A stretch of 64,000 bases of DNA, from assembly GCA_050694175.1 (NCBI GenBank), contig JBOGXA010000008.1:1-64000 (forward strand), written 5' to 3'. The notes beneath the pieces were generated by a model, which worked only from the letters and a program-made list of their open reading frames with translations, searched no databases and was not told the DNA's origin. This DNA is from JBOGXA01 sp050694175 (GTDB lineage: Bacteria > Actinomycetota > CADDZG01 > WHSQ01). Made by a program: the position numbers and the translations under genes. Positions 41,776 to 49,816 of this stretch are shown one piece after another. Numbering within the stretch: the stretch's first letter is position 1; each line of letters begins with the position of its first letter.

Positions 41776-43014
41776 TTAGTCGTCCGAATCGCGCCGGGCC
41801 TGGGCCAACCGGTGGGCGCGCAGGGCGAGTTGAAGCCTCAGCTTGTCTTCGGGCTCGCGTAGTGACCAACCCGTGAGTCGCTCGACCTGCTTCAGCCGGT
41901 ACGAGACTGTGTGGGGATGCGCAAACAACCGCTGGCCGGCCAGCTTCACGCTCGTGTCGGCCTCGAAATAGGCCTCAATCGTGCGCACGAGATCGCCCCG
42001 GCGCCGGTCGTCGTACTCGATCAGGGGGCCGAGCGTCTGATCGATGAACCGGTCGATGAGACCGGGTTCGCTGCGGAGGAAGTGATAAAGGAGGAGGTTG
42101 TCGAAACGGAAGATGTACTCCTCCCGTCCAACGGCCAGTCCGATCTCAAGCGCCTCTCGCGCCTCGAGATACGCACGCCTGATGCCCTCCAGCGCGGGTG
42201 CAGGCCCCCCCATACCGAAGCGCCACCCAACCCCCAGCTCGGCGACGAGCTTCTCCGGCGTGATCACCTCCTCCGCCGCCGGCTCACTCGGCAGCAGGGC
42301 AATCGTATGGTCCCCTTTCTGGAGCACGATCGGATCGGCGCTCGCGCCCGCCATCACCACGGATGCAGCCGAAGCGACGGCAGCTTCGTTGCGGTTGTCA
42401 CGTTCCGGTCCCATGCCGACGAGCGCGATGTAGCTGAGCGAGAGGTCGTAGCCAAAAGTGTGGGCGCGCCTCAGGATCTCCTCGGCAGAGACCTCTGTCC
42501 CGTACAGAACGTCGGCTAGGAACTCGCGGCGGGCGCCTTCCTGTTCACGAACGATTGCTCGTTGGGCCCCCGCGTACGCTTCGGCCACCGTGGTCGATAT
42601 CTGGTCCGTGTACTTGAGCACCGCCTCTGCAAGGAGGATGGCGGCATCCAATGCGTCGCCGCGGTAGTTCCGGCACTCCTCGGCAAGGACGTCCCAGCAG
42701 ACTCGCGACACCATCCGGTAGGCGTGAAGCACGTCATCGAGCGGGATCGACGCCTCGGCGCGGCGCGCCCCAACTCGTTCAATTCCCTCGAGTTCCTCCC
42801 TCCGCACATCCCGTTCGTCGGCGAGCACCTGGGACAGCGTCCCCACGTTCGTTCTCACCGCTTCCCTCACCTCGCTCGTGAGCTGGGAATTGGTCCGATC
42901 GTAGGAGGGCACCGACTCGGAGATGGTCTGGACGCATCGGTCGACGACCTCGTCGAGCCGGCCCATGAACGAATCGATGATGGACTCGACCGCCGACCTC
43001 TCGGCCATCATCAC
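41776..43014 (-). CDS. PucR/CdaR-type transcriptional regulator
   Basis: GTG/ATG around 43014 overlaps the stop of the DUF302 gene upstream. The 412-residue protein has a variable N-terminal helical part, a GGDEF-like degenerate central region (about 165-290, with TFGYDLSLSYIALVGMG), and the PucR C-terminal helix-turn-helix (LVRTIEAYFEADTSVKLAGQRLFAHPHTVSYRLKQVERLTGWSL, split across the DNA-binding helices). Relatives control purine, amino-acid and sugar-acid use. The neighbouring DUF302 protein is co-transcribed. No substrate clue is present. Confidence 0.88.
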   Translation of the reverse strand: MMMAERSAVESIIDSFMGRLDEVVDRCVQTISESVPSYDRTNSQLTSEVREAVRTNVGTLSQVLADERDVRREELEGIERVGARRAEASIPLDDVLHAYRMVSRVCWDVLAEECRNYRGDALDAAILLAEAVLKYTDQISTTVAEAYAGAQRAIVREQEGARREFLADVLYGTEVSAEEILRRAHTFGYDLSLSYIALVGMGPERDNRNEAAVASAASVVMAGASADPIVLQKGDHTIALLPSEPAAEEVITPEKLVAELGVGWRFGMGGPAPALEGIRRAYLEAREALEIGLAVGREEYIFRFDNLLLYHFLRSEPGLIDRFIDQTLGPLIEYDDRRRGDLVRTIEAYFEADTSVKLAGQRLFAHPHTVSYRLKQVERLTGWSLREPEDKLRLQLALRAHRLAQARRDSDD

Positions 43015-43403
43015 GAGGCGGACGCGATCCTGTGCAGGGCGCGCTCGAGAGCGCCGCGCGCCGCGAGCGCGGGCTGGGGAGCCTCACCATCGGTCATCTC
43101 CAGCGAGTCGACGGGGTCGAGCGCTGCCACGATGGCCATATCGCCACTCTCCTGCACGACGACGTTGCACGCAAGCTGGATCGCTGCCTGGACATCGGCG
43201 CCCCCCACGTCCTGCGTCAACTGCGCATTCCACGCGCCCATGATCAGGTACTGCCGATCGTTTCCGGCAGCAGGGCCGAGCATCCCTCCAACGTGGGCCT
43301 CGGTGAGTATCGAGAAGCCCTCTCCGCGGAGCGCCAGCCGAGTGCGAACAACCGCTTCGTCGTACCCCTCCGGGACCTCGACGCTGTAGCCGTACTCGCT
43401 CAT
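43011..43403 (-). CDS. DUF302 domain protein
   Basis: The 130-residue protein matches the small DUF302 family: EAVVRTRLALRGEGFSILTE, then a Gly-rich turn, YLIMGAWNAQLTQ, LACNVVVQESGD and VAALDPVDSL. Family members are compact alpha/beta proteins of unknown role, found across bacteria and thought to bind small ligands or metals. Here the family's usual pair of conserved cysteines is reduced to one (LACNVVV). It overlaps the PucR regulator gene, so it may feed into that regulation. Confidence 0.75.
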   Translation of the reverse strand: MSEYGYSVEVPEGYDEAVVRTRLALRGEGFSILTEAHVGGMLGPAAGNDRQYLIMGAWNAQLTQDVGGADVQAAIQLACNVVVQESGDMAIVAALDPVDSLEMTDGEAPQPALAARGALERALHRIASAS

Positions 43404-43423
43404 CTCCTCTACGGTAACGCCGG

Positions 43424-44296
43424 ATGCCGTTGCTTGCGATTCCGAACGTTTCCGAAGGGCGCGATCCGGCCTTCGTGAGCACGCTGGCCGATCGAGTGTC
43501 GCGTGCGGGTGCCCGGTTGCTCGACGTGCATTCGGACCCGACCCACAACCGCAGCGTCCTTACGGTCGCCGGGGCCGGCGACCACATCGCTCAGGCAATG
43601 ATTGATCTCGCGGTGGCGGCCGTCGGAATCGACCTCACGGTCCACCGCGGAGTTCACCCGCGGCTAGGAGGACTCGACGTCTGTCCAATCGTCCCCCTCC
43701 GCGCCGGCATGGACGAGGCGGTAGACGTCGCGCGCACCACCGGAGTGGGGATCGCACGGGCCGCGGACGTACCCGTTTTCTTCTACGGAGCGGCTGCCAC
43801 GAGGGAAGCCCTGCGGGAGCTGCCGGATATCCGCCGGGGCGGACTGGTGGGGCTGGCCAACCGAATCCGGTTGGGCTTGGGCCCGGATGCCGGGCCGGCC
43901 CTAATAGACGAACGCAAAGGCGTCGTCTGCGTCGGAGCGCGGACCGAACTCATCGCGTTCAACGTCTGGCTCAACTCAGATGGGTCCGCCGCACGAGCCG
44001 TCGCAAAGGCGGTCCGGACCTCCGGCGGGGGCCCACCGGGGATTCGCGCGCTCGGCCTTCCCATCGACGACGCGCCAACCTCGCAGGTCTCGATGAACCT
44101 CACCGAGCCGTCTGTGACCGGCATCGACGAAGCCTTTGCTGCAGTCGAGAAGGCTGCGCGCCGCGCCGGAGCTCGCGTCGTTTCTACCGAGATCGTGGGC
44201 CTGGTCGCGGAGGAGCATCTTCCGGATCCGCACGCGCAAGCGGCCCGGCTTCTACTGACGCCGGGCCGCTCGATCGAATCTGCGATTCGTCGTTAG
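43424..44296 (+). CDS. ftcD: Glutamate formimidoyltransferase
   Basis: The 290-residue protein begins MPLLAIPNVSEGRD and carries LLDVHSDPTHNRSVLTVAG, HPRLGGLDVCPIVPL, and GVVCVGARTELIAFNVWLNS, the recognised formiminotransferase blocks. It transfers the formimino group of formiminoglutamate from histidine breakdown to tetrahydrofolate. Only the transferase domain is present; the cyclodeaminase half of animal enzymes is absent. No hut genes are nearby, so the gene is isolated from a histidine operon. It converges with the histone-like gene, overlapping it by 4 bases. Confidence 0.88.
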   Translation: MPLLAIPNVSEGRDPAFVSTLADRVSRAGARLLDVHSDPTHNRSVLTVAGAGDHIAQAMIDLAVAAVGIDLTVHRGVHPRLGGLDVCPIVPLRAGMDEAVDVARTTGVGIARAADVPVFFYGAAATREALRELPDIRRGGLVGLANRIRLGLGPDAGPALIDERKGVVCVGARTELIAFNVWLNSDGSAARAVAKAVRTSGGGPPGIRALGLPIDDAPTSQVSMNLTEPSVTGIDEAFAAVEKAARRAGARVVSTEIVGLVAEEHLPDPHAQAARLLLTPGRSIESAIRR

Positions 44297-44826
44297 CTGG
44301 AGGCCGTGGACTTGCGGGCACGCGAACGCGCACCCTTACGTGCGGCCGTCCTTCTCGCTGCAGACTTGCGAGCGCGTGTGCGCGCGCCCTTGCGAGCCGC
44401 GGCCGCTCTGGTTGTCGACTTCCTGCGACCGGTGCTCTTCTTTCGACCGGTGGCCTTCTTTCGGCCGGTGGTCTTTCTGCGTGCCGTTGACTTCTTCCGG
44501 CCGGTGGTCTTTCTGCGTGCCGTTGACTTCTTCCGGCCGGTCGTCTTTCTGCGTGCCGTTGACTTCTTCCGGCCGGTGGTCTTTCTGCGGCGGGTGGTCT
44601 TGCGCGCCGCGGCCTTCTTGCGGCCGGTGGTCTTACGTCGGGCGGTTGTCTTCTTCCTGCCGGTGCTCTTCTTACGACCTGTGCTCTTACGACCTGTGCT
44701 CTTGCGAGCCCGTGTCCGGGCCCCCTTACGAGCGGCTGTGCGTCTCGCTGCGGCCTTACGAGCGCGCGTACGTGCGCCCTTGCGAGCCGCCGCCTTCCTC
44801 CTTCCAGTCGTCTTCTTTGCAGCCAA
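44293..44826 (-). CDS. Histone H1-like Lys/Arg/Ala repeat protein
   Basis: TTG 44826 is chosen because GGAGGT lies seven bases upstream; the longer frame has no ribosome site. The 177-residue product is almost entirely Lys, Arg, Ala and Thr in short repeats: AAKKTTGRRKAAARKGARTRARK, then about nine TGRKKST/TARRKT units, then RARKSAARRTAARKGA. This is the linker-histone C-terminal style shared by AlgP, HctA-like and actinobacterial HupB tails. It should bind and compact DNA. It has no folded domain of its own. The DNA itself is repetitive (9-12-base periods). Confidence 0.82.
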   Translation of the reverse strand: MAAKKTTGRRKAAARKGARTRARKAAARRTAARKGARTRARKSTGRKSTGRKKSTGRKKTTARRKTTGRKKAAARKTTRRRKTTGRKKSTARRKTTGRKKSTARRKTTGRKKSTARRKTTGRKKATGRKKSTGRRKSTTRAAAARKGARTRARKSAARRTAARKGARSRARKSTASS

Positions 44827-45106
44827 AACCAGCACCTCCGTTCTGCATCGGGTGGGTTGCATCCGGCAACCCATCTCCCCTTACGCGCACGTTGCTTCAC
44901 GTGCACTACAACCCAGCCAACAACTCACCAACAAACAACTCTGCCCAAATACGCGTGGCACAAACGCGCATTCAATATGCAATTACGCCTCATTCAGAGC
45001 GAATGTGCAAGCTTTTGCGAAAAGTTCTTTTCGAATAGCTTCGAGTACGCGAGTGTGCGTTTGCATGCGATCAGTTAGGAAACGCTCCGCGTGCATCCGG
45101 ATTTCA
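44827..45106. other. AT-rich leader between histone-like and WhiB genes
   Basis: This 280-base gap is clearly lower in GC than its surroundings, especially 44890-45080 (for example ACAACTCACCAACAAACAAC). It holds the promoter and leader of the H1-like gene on the minus strand and the 3' side of the WhiB gene. Several short inverted repeats (TTTTCGAA, TTCGAATAGC) are present. No frame with a protein pattern was seen. Low GC may favour binding by the H1-like protein itself. Confidence 0.5.
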
Positions 45107-45376
45107 CTATGAGGCTTCACGCAAGCGGCGCGTGCGCTCCTTGCGCAAACGCCTACGTTCGCGCTCGGACGTTCCTCCCCAAATACCAAACTGTTCTTTG
45201 TTGTTGAGCGCGTACTCCAAACACCTCAGTCGAACTTCGCACTGCGCGCACACCGCGCGCGCGGCTTTTGATGAACCACCTCGTTCGGGAAAGAAGATCT
45301 CGGGGTCCACTTCGGTGCAGCGCGCCTGCGCCTGCCAATCGAGCGGTTGCAAGAGCTTCGTTGTGATCCGTTGCAT
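45107..45376 (-). CDS. WhiB-family iron-sulfur transcriptional regulator
   Basis: ATG 45376 follows GGAGAGGAG; the longer frame adds 23 residues of noise. The 89-residue product has the four-Cys WhiB core: ARCTEVDPEIFFPERGG then AVCAQCEVRLRCLEYAL, the beta-turn GIWGGTSERERRRLRKERT and a basic C-terminal DNA-binding segment. The cluster is a [4Fe-4S] redox or NO sensor. Members with this compact length resemble WhiB1/WhiB2 types that control division or development. WhiB proteins are restricted to actinobacteria and their phages, which is the best taxonomic marker here. Confidence 0.95.
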   Translation of the reverse strand: MQRITTKLLQPLDWQAQARCTEVDPEIFFPERGGSSKAARAVCAQCEVRLRCLEYALNNKEQFGIWGGTSERERRRLRKERTRRLREAS

Positions 45377-45522
45377 GCCGGCTCCTCTCCCCGCGCGGCC
45401 TACAGTCCCGGTTCCCCGTCGCACCCCGGTACGACCAAGGGCCAAATTACAATCTTGTAATTCTAGGCCTGGGATTCGCGCCAGCGCAACCCCTTTGACC
45501 AGCAGCTTTAGGAACGGGCTCC

Positions 45523-45933
45523 CTACTGAAGGTCGTGGGAACCGAGCGCGGTGAGCACCTGGGCGGCGGTGACGGGTTTAAGAAGTGTCGAGTGAGCCCC
45601 CGCCCGCCGGGCGAGCCATGCGTCCTGCTGACGTTCGAGAAGGATCACGATCGGGACATCCGCAAGCGCGCGGGTGGCTTTCATATCGCTCGCCAGCGAG
45701 TACCCACCGGCAGCGCCCGTTTGAAGGTCGACGACAACAGCCGAGAAGGTCTCGTCGTCTTTGTTCAGCAGCCTCAAGGCATCGCGTGCGTCGTGGGCAA
45801 ACTCGATTCGGACGGATTCCGAGAAGCCGAACTCGAGCTCGTCGCGCACCGGCTCGTTATCGGTGACAGCAAGGATCCTGAGCTCGCCGGCCCCGGCCGC
45901 CCCTCCTTCAGCCGGCTGTGCGCTGGCGCTCAT
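45523..45933 (-). CDS. Receiver-domain protein (CheY-like, divergent)
   Basis: ATG 45933 gives MSASAQPAEGG; the longer frame is possible. The 136-residue product has a receiver fold: LRILAVTDNEPVRDEL at strand 1, phospho-Asp in AVVVDLQTGAAGGYSLASD, IVILLERQQ and Lys in LLKPVTAAQV. The acidic pair normally at the end of strand 1 is TDN, weaker than usual, so phosphorylation may be altered. It is alone with a small zinc-ribbon protein gene overlapping its start. Confidence 0.75.
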   Translation of the reverse strand: MSASAQPAEGGAAGAGELRILAVTDNEPVRDELEFGFSESVRIEFAHDARDALRLLNKDDETFSAVVVDLQTGAAGGYSLASDMKATRALADVPIVILLERQQDAWLARRAGAHSTLLKPVTAAQVLTALGSHDLQ

Positions 45934-46201
45934 GCGCTCTGACCTGTTCACCAACCGTGGCAAGTAGTCCCTCTACATCGATATCGAAGCCCGTCTCCAT
46001 GCCCTGCAGCCTCCCGAGCGAGGCAACAAACCGGCGCGCCGACGTCTCAGCGTCCGACACCGAATCAATGAGGAGGCCCGTGTAGTGGCGAGCGAAGTGA
46101 GCGCCGCAGAAGGGGCACCGGCCCGGGGCATCCGAGTCGGGCCCGATCTGAGAGAGCAGGAAAGTCCTGCCGCACGTGTTGCACTTCGCTTCGATCTTCA
46201 T
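45908..46201 (-). CDS. Small zinc-ribbon protein
   Basis: ATG 46201 follows GAGGTGACC. The 97-residue product has a four-Cys zinc site, AKCNTCGRTF at residues 6-14 and GRCPFCGAHFARHY near 28-41, followed by an amphipathic helix about 50-75 and an acidic end. It overlaps the start of the receiver gene by 26 bases, so the two should be made together; the protein could link the receiver to another partner. No family name is certain. Confidence 0.7.
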   Translation of the reverse strand: MKIEAKCNTCGRTFLLSQIGPDSDAPGRCPFCGAHFARHYTGLLIDSVSDAETSARRFVASLGRLQGMETGFDIDVEGLLATVGEQVRAHERQRTAG

Positions 46202-46253
46202 GGTCACCTCGACTGATCCGACGCGGTGGTCCGTGCGTTGGGCCGTAGGTCAC

Positions 46254-47648
46254 TTACTCGGACGCCCGGATGATAGTCGACGGACGGAGTGTGAGGACGA
46301 AGGAAACTAGGAACGCCGGGATCGAGGCGGCGAGCCAAGACCAGCGCAGACCAAGCGGCTCGCCAATCAGAGACGTGACCCACTCCGTCCACCATGCGGG
46401 GCCCGTCGGCACGATCCAGTGATACACGACGAAGCCTGCAAGCCAGGGACCCACGGCCCCCCACCTGATGCCCCTCGTGTACCAATAGCGCCCCGCCGAG
46501 GAATACAGATCGCCGACGTCGATGTCGCCGCGCCGATTGAAGAAGTGGTCGGCGATAAGCACCCCGAACAGAGGAACGAACACGGAGCCGATGAGGAAAA
46601 GGAAACTCTCGTACCGATCCATGGTGAGCCACGCGGCGAGTCCTGTCGCGACGACAGCGATTGCCACCGTGAAGGCCCGCTGGGAGATGCGCGGCCAAAT
46701 ATTCTGCAGGCTTACCGCGCCCGAGTAGATGTCGGCAAAGGCCTCGTCGGTCTCGCCCACAAGCAGCCCCACGAGGAACAGCAGGCCCGCAAGAGAACCA
46801 CCGGCAACCGCAAGGATTGCGCCGGCGATGCCAAGGGGGTCGGGACTTCCACCCGGGCCGAGAACCAGCAGGGCGCCGAGAGAGTAGAGCCACACGTTCG
46901 CGACGAGGTATCCGGAAAGCGTACCGACGAACGCTCCCCGGGTCCGGTAAGAGAAGCGGTTGTAGTCGGCCACAAGGGGGAGCCAGGAAACGGGCATGGC
47001 GATCACCAGATCCAAGGCAGCGCCGAAGGTGGGCCAGCCTCCCGACCCCGGTGCACGCAAGCGGTCCCAGATACCGTCCGAACCGAGCACCAACACGGAT
47101 ACCAGGGCGCAGATAGACACTATGACCCACACTCCGAAGCGCCTCATCCAGACGCGCGCAACACCGACGGGGCCCCAGAGCGCAAGGACCGTGCACATGA
47201 TCGCCGCAATGGCAAGCCATAGAGGACGAGCCGAGAACCCAAAGACTCTGCTCGCCACGAGATCTGCCACGTACGACATCGCCCACAGCTCGACCGCCGT
47301 CCATCCCACCAGCTGAAGCGCGTTCAAGGCCGTTGGGAACCACGAACCTCTTATGCCGAGGACGGGACGGAACAGAACCATCGTGGGGACCGCGGCACCC
47401 GCTCCCGCGGCGCCGGCGGACGCGAGCAGCGCGCAGCCGATGAGCGATCCGACGCCGATCGCGGCGAGGGCCGTCCCAAAACCGAGCGCGGGAACGAGCA
47501 GCGCGCCGGTGACCAGAACCAGGATGCCGATCCCGAGATCGCCCCACAGGACTGCCAGGTCGATACCCGTTAGAACCCTGTCCCGACGCGGGACGGGCTG
47601 GATACCCCATTCCGGGAGCGCGTCGACCCGCTCCATCAAACCTTTCAT
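46254..47648 (-). CDS. cytX: NCS1-family permease, CytX-like hydroxymethylpyrimidine transporter
   Basis: The 464-residue protein is an NCS1 nucleobase-cation symporter: DALPEWGIQPVPRRDRVLTGIDL opens it, followed by twelve membrane segments with WTAVELWAMSY and FYNR-like VADYNRFSYRT stretches. A TPP riboswitch lies immediately upstream with its last stem ending beside the ribosome site GGAGGGAGG, so the gene is repressed when thiamine pyrophosphate is plentiful. That makes a thiamine precursor such as HMP the likely cargo, as for CytX. The TPP element is the deciding evidence; the sequence alone would only say nucleobase transporter. Confidence 0.85.
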   Translation of the reverse strand: MKGLMERVDALPEWGIQPVPRRDRVLTGIDLAVLWGDLGIGILVLVTGALLVPALGFGTALAAIGVGSLIGCALLASAGAAGAGAAVPTMVLFRPVLGIRGSWFPTALNALQLVGWTAVELWAMSYVADLVASRVFGFSARPLWLAIAAIMCTVLALWGPVGVARVWMRRFGVWVIVSICALVSVLVLGSDGIWDRLRAPGSGGWPTFGAALDLVIAMPVSWLPLVADYNRFSYRTRGAFVGTLSGYLVANVWLYSLGALLVLGPGGSPDPLGIAGAILAVAGGSLAGLLFLVGLLVGETDEAFADIYSGAVSLQNIWPRISQRAFTVAIAVVATGLAAWLTMDRYESFLFLIGSVFVPLFGVLIADHFFNRRGDIDVGDLYSSAGRYWYTRGIRWGAVGPWLAGFVVYHWIVPTGPAWWTEWVTSLIGEPLGLRWSWLAASIPAFLVSFVLTLRPSTIIRASE

Positions 47649-47658
47649 CACGCCTCCC

Positions 47659-47734
47659 TCCGCGGGTACTAACCCGATCAGGTTCAGGGGTCGCCTTGCG
47701 GCCTCTCAGCTCCCGAGAGGGAGCTCCCCCGCGT
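47659..47734 (-). promoter_or_regulatory. TPP riboswitch (THI element)
   Basis: The minus strand carries the conserved core: GGGGAGC and CTGAGAG in the pyrimidine-binding arm, and CCCCTGAACCTGATCGGGTTAGTACC in the pyrophosphate arm, closed by GCGGG/CCCGC. It ends about 10 bases before the cytX start, with GGAGGGAGG directly following the closing stem, so control of translation initiation is likely. No terminator hairpin was found. Confidence 0.95.
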
Positions 47735-47778
47735 GCAGTAACGATCGCCAGCCTAGCCCACGACCAACGAACTCTCCT

Positions 47779-48768
47779 CTAGAGCTCAGAGCGGACGAGG
47801 TCGGCAGCGCCCTTGATGTTGGAGAGCTTCGTCTTCGCCTCGTCCACCGACCGGGTCTTCAGCCCGCAGTCTGGATCGACGAACATCCGTTCGGGCGGAA
47901 TCAGCTTCAGTGCTCTGCGAATTCCTTCCGCGATCTCGTCCACCGGTTCGACCCGGTGAGAGTGAACGTCCACGACGCCCAGCCCGATGTATTTCGTGAA
48001 CGGGTGCATGGAGAAGTCATCTAGCAGCGCGTAGTCGGAGTTCGCGAACTCCAGGTCGATTTGGTCGACTGGGATGTCCAGCATCTTTGGATAGGCGTTG
48101 TGGAAATCGCCGTAACAGATGTGCGTGATCGTGTGGGCGTCGAGGGGTTCCGTCACGATGCTCATGGCCTCGATGACAAGATCGAGCTCGTCCATCCTCG
48201 TGGACGCCGCCGGTTCGTCGATCTGAATGAAACGCGCCCCAGCTCGTTCGAGATCCAAGGCTTCGTCACGGATGGCGCGGGCCAGATCGAGCACGAAATC
48301 GCGCCGGGTCTCGTAGTGCTCGTTGAAGGACCAGTCACAGATCGTGTAGGGGCCGGTAAGCATCCCCTTTACCGGCGCATCGGTGAGAGACTGCGCGAAC
48401 TTCCACCAATCGACGGTGATCGCGTGGTCACGTCCAACCGGGCCCGTCGCAATCGGCTTGCGATAGTAGCGGTTGCCGTAGGAACGAACGAGGCCGCCGA
48501 TCTCCAGGCCGGGCATCTCCTCGGCAAAGTAGGCAACCATGTCGCCCCGGTAGATCTCCCCGTCAACGACCAGATCGGTGCCGATCGAATTCTGGAACTC
48601 GATCCATTCGCGGGTGGCCTGTCGTTCGAGATCGAAGAGCTCCGCGCGCTCTATCTCACGTCGAGCGAACCGACTTCGCGCTTTCTGGATGTAGTCGGGC
48701 TTGGGAAGGCTCCCGACGGACGTGGTCCACAGACCCACGCCGCCCAGACCGACGTCGATATCAGGCAT
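47779..48768 (-). CDS. MetE-like methyltransferase, zinc site intact (C-terminal half type)
   Basis: The 329-residue TIM-barrel protein resembles the catalytic C-terminal half of cobalamin-independent methionine synthase: SVGSLPKPDYIQ, GLEIGGLVRSYGN, KGMLTGPYTICDWSF, ARFIQIDEPAAS, THICYGDFH and VDPDCGLKTRS. The zinc ligands H.C (HICYGD) and the late Cys (PDCGLK) are both present. It starts with ATG 48768 overlapping a five-fold GTGA repeat. It follows its zinc-less paralogue and the SAM riboswitch, so both act in methionine synthesis. Confidence 0.85.
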   Translation of the reverse strand: MPDIDVGLGGVGLWTTSVGSLPKPDYIQKARSRFARREIERAELFDLERQATREWIEFQNSIGTDLVVDGEIYRGDMVAYFAEEMPGLEIGGLVRSYGNRYYRKPIATGPVGRDHAITVDWWKFAQSLTDAPVKGMLTGPYTICDWSFNEHYETRRDFVLDLARAIRDEALDLERAGARFIQIDEPAASTRMDELDLVIEAMSIVTEPLDAHTITHICYGDFHNAYPKMLDIPVDQIDLEFANSDYALLDDFSMHPFTKYIGLGVVDVHSHRVEPVDEIAEGIRRALKLIPPERMFVDPDCGLKTRSVDEAKTKLSNIKGAADLVRSEL

Positions 48769-48787
48769 CACTCACTCACTCACTCAC
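48768..48787 (-). repeat. Five-fold GTGA tetranucleotide repeat
   Basis: Minus-strand GTGA is repeated exactly five times between the two MetE-like genes. It includes the last codons and TGA stop of the first gene and the A of the ATG start of the second, so it provides the overlap-like spacing and part of the ribosome site. Slippage here would change the distance between stop, ribosome site and start. Confidence 0.9.
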
Positions 48788-49750
48788 CTCTTCCACAGCC
48801 TCACACAGCCGCCTTAGCTTGGCCCTCGCCTTCTCCCGGGGCAGGAACTCGAGTCCCGCAGAAGGACTGACCCACAGGCGATCCGCGCCGACCGTCTCTA
48901 CCAGGGACTCGATCGTGTGAACGAGATCGTCCACCGGTTCGAGCTTCGTGTTGCGGGCATCGACGATGCCCGCCTGGATCCTCGCTTCGGGTGGAGCCCC
49001 CTTGATGAGCTCGAAGTTCTCGGGTCCAGAGACGAGGTCGAGCCCGAAGCGAGTCACCGGCAGGCCGAACAGCCCCGCTCCCAGCCTCTTGGCGTCGGCA
49101 AAGTAGCCGGCCAGAACGACTTCGGTGTCGCCGAGGTCCTTAGTCACGATCGAGAGCGCACGCCCGGCCAGCTCGATGTCCTCGGGCGCCTGCAGGAGCG
49201 ACGGCTCGTCTACCTGAATGACCCTCGCCCCCGCCGAATACAACTCGAACGCCTCTTGAGACAGGACGACCGCGATCGCCATGACGTAGCGCTCGTAGTC
49301 TCCGTAGTGTTCGTCTACCGACAAGCGCGCGAACGTGATCGGGCCCGGGATGACGGCTTTGACCGGACGCCGCGCGACCTTCTGCGCGAACTCAAGGGCT
49401 TCAATGGTCGCCGGACCCCCCCACACGATCGGCCCGGTACATATCGGCCGCCGGTAGTAGACGTTGTTGTCGAAGAAGCGCAGCAGCCCGCCGATCTCGA
49501 AGCCGGACATCTTGCGGGCGAACGGAGTAACGATGTCGTCCCAGCGAACGAGGCCGTCGGTGACGATGTCGATACCCGCGTCCTCCTGCTCGCCGATCAC
49601 GGCGCGGGCAAGCTCGTCCTGCGCTCCGAGAAGGTCCTCTGAGGTTGCCTCCCCGCGCTCGATCGCGTGGAGCGCCTTGCGCACTGCGAATTGCTGCCCC
49701 TCGTCGGGCGGCTTCGGATACGAGCCGACCACTGTGGTCGTTACCGGCAC
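48776..49750 (-). CDS. MetE-like protein lacking zinc ligands (N-terminal half type)
   Basis: GTG 49750 is chosen because AAAGGAACCAA precedes it, just beyond the SAM-riboswitch terminator. The 324-residue protein is a second MetE-type barrel: VVGSYPKPPDEGQQFAVRKALHA, GIDIVTDGLVRWDD, KAVIPGPITFARLSVDEHYGD, ARVIQVDEPSLLQ. The H.C zinc pair is replaced (VLAGYFADAK) and the late Cys motif reads VSPSAGLEFLP, so it cannot hold zinc. The layout, zinc-less then zinc-bearing, mirrors the two halves of full-length MetE. Confidence 0.82.
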   Translation of the reverse strand: MPVTTTVVGSYPKPPDEGQQFAVRKALHAIERGEATSEDLLGAQDELARAVIGEQEDAGIDIVTDGLVRWDDIVTPFARKMSGFEIGGLLRFFDNNVYYRRPICTGPIVWGGPATIEALEFAQKVARRPVKAVIPGPITFARLSVDEHYGDYERYVMAIAVVLSQEAFELYSAGARVIQVDEPSLLQAPEDIELAGRALSIVTKDLGDTEVVLAGYFADAKRLGAGLFGLPVTRFGLDLVSGPENFELIKGAPPEARIQAGIVDARNTKLEPVDDLVHTIESLVETVGADRLWVSPSAGLEFLPREKARAKLRRLCEAVEEVSE

Positions 49751-49771
49751 TTGGTTCCTTTCTCTCCGATC

Positions 49772-49804
49772 AAAAAAACCTCTTCCCGGACGGAAAGAGG
49801 TTTT
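49772..49804 (-). terminator. Riboswitch-controlled intrinsic terminator
   Basis: On the minus strand AAAACCTCTT pairs with AAGAGGTTTT around loop TCCGTCCGGG, ending in a run of seven T. The loop sequence CCGTCCGGG (49793-49785) is the exact complement of CCCGGACGG at the 3' end of the SAM aptamer (49831-49823), giving a clear antiterminator alternative. With SAM bound the aptamer keeps that strand and transcription stops. Confidence 0.92.
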
Positions 49805-49816
49805 CTGGTCATCCCA

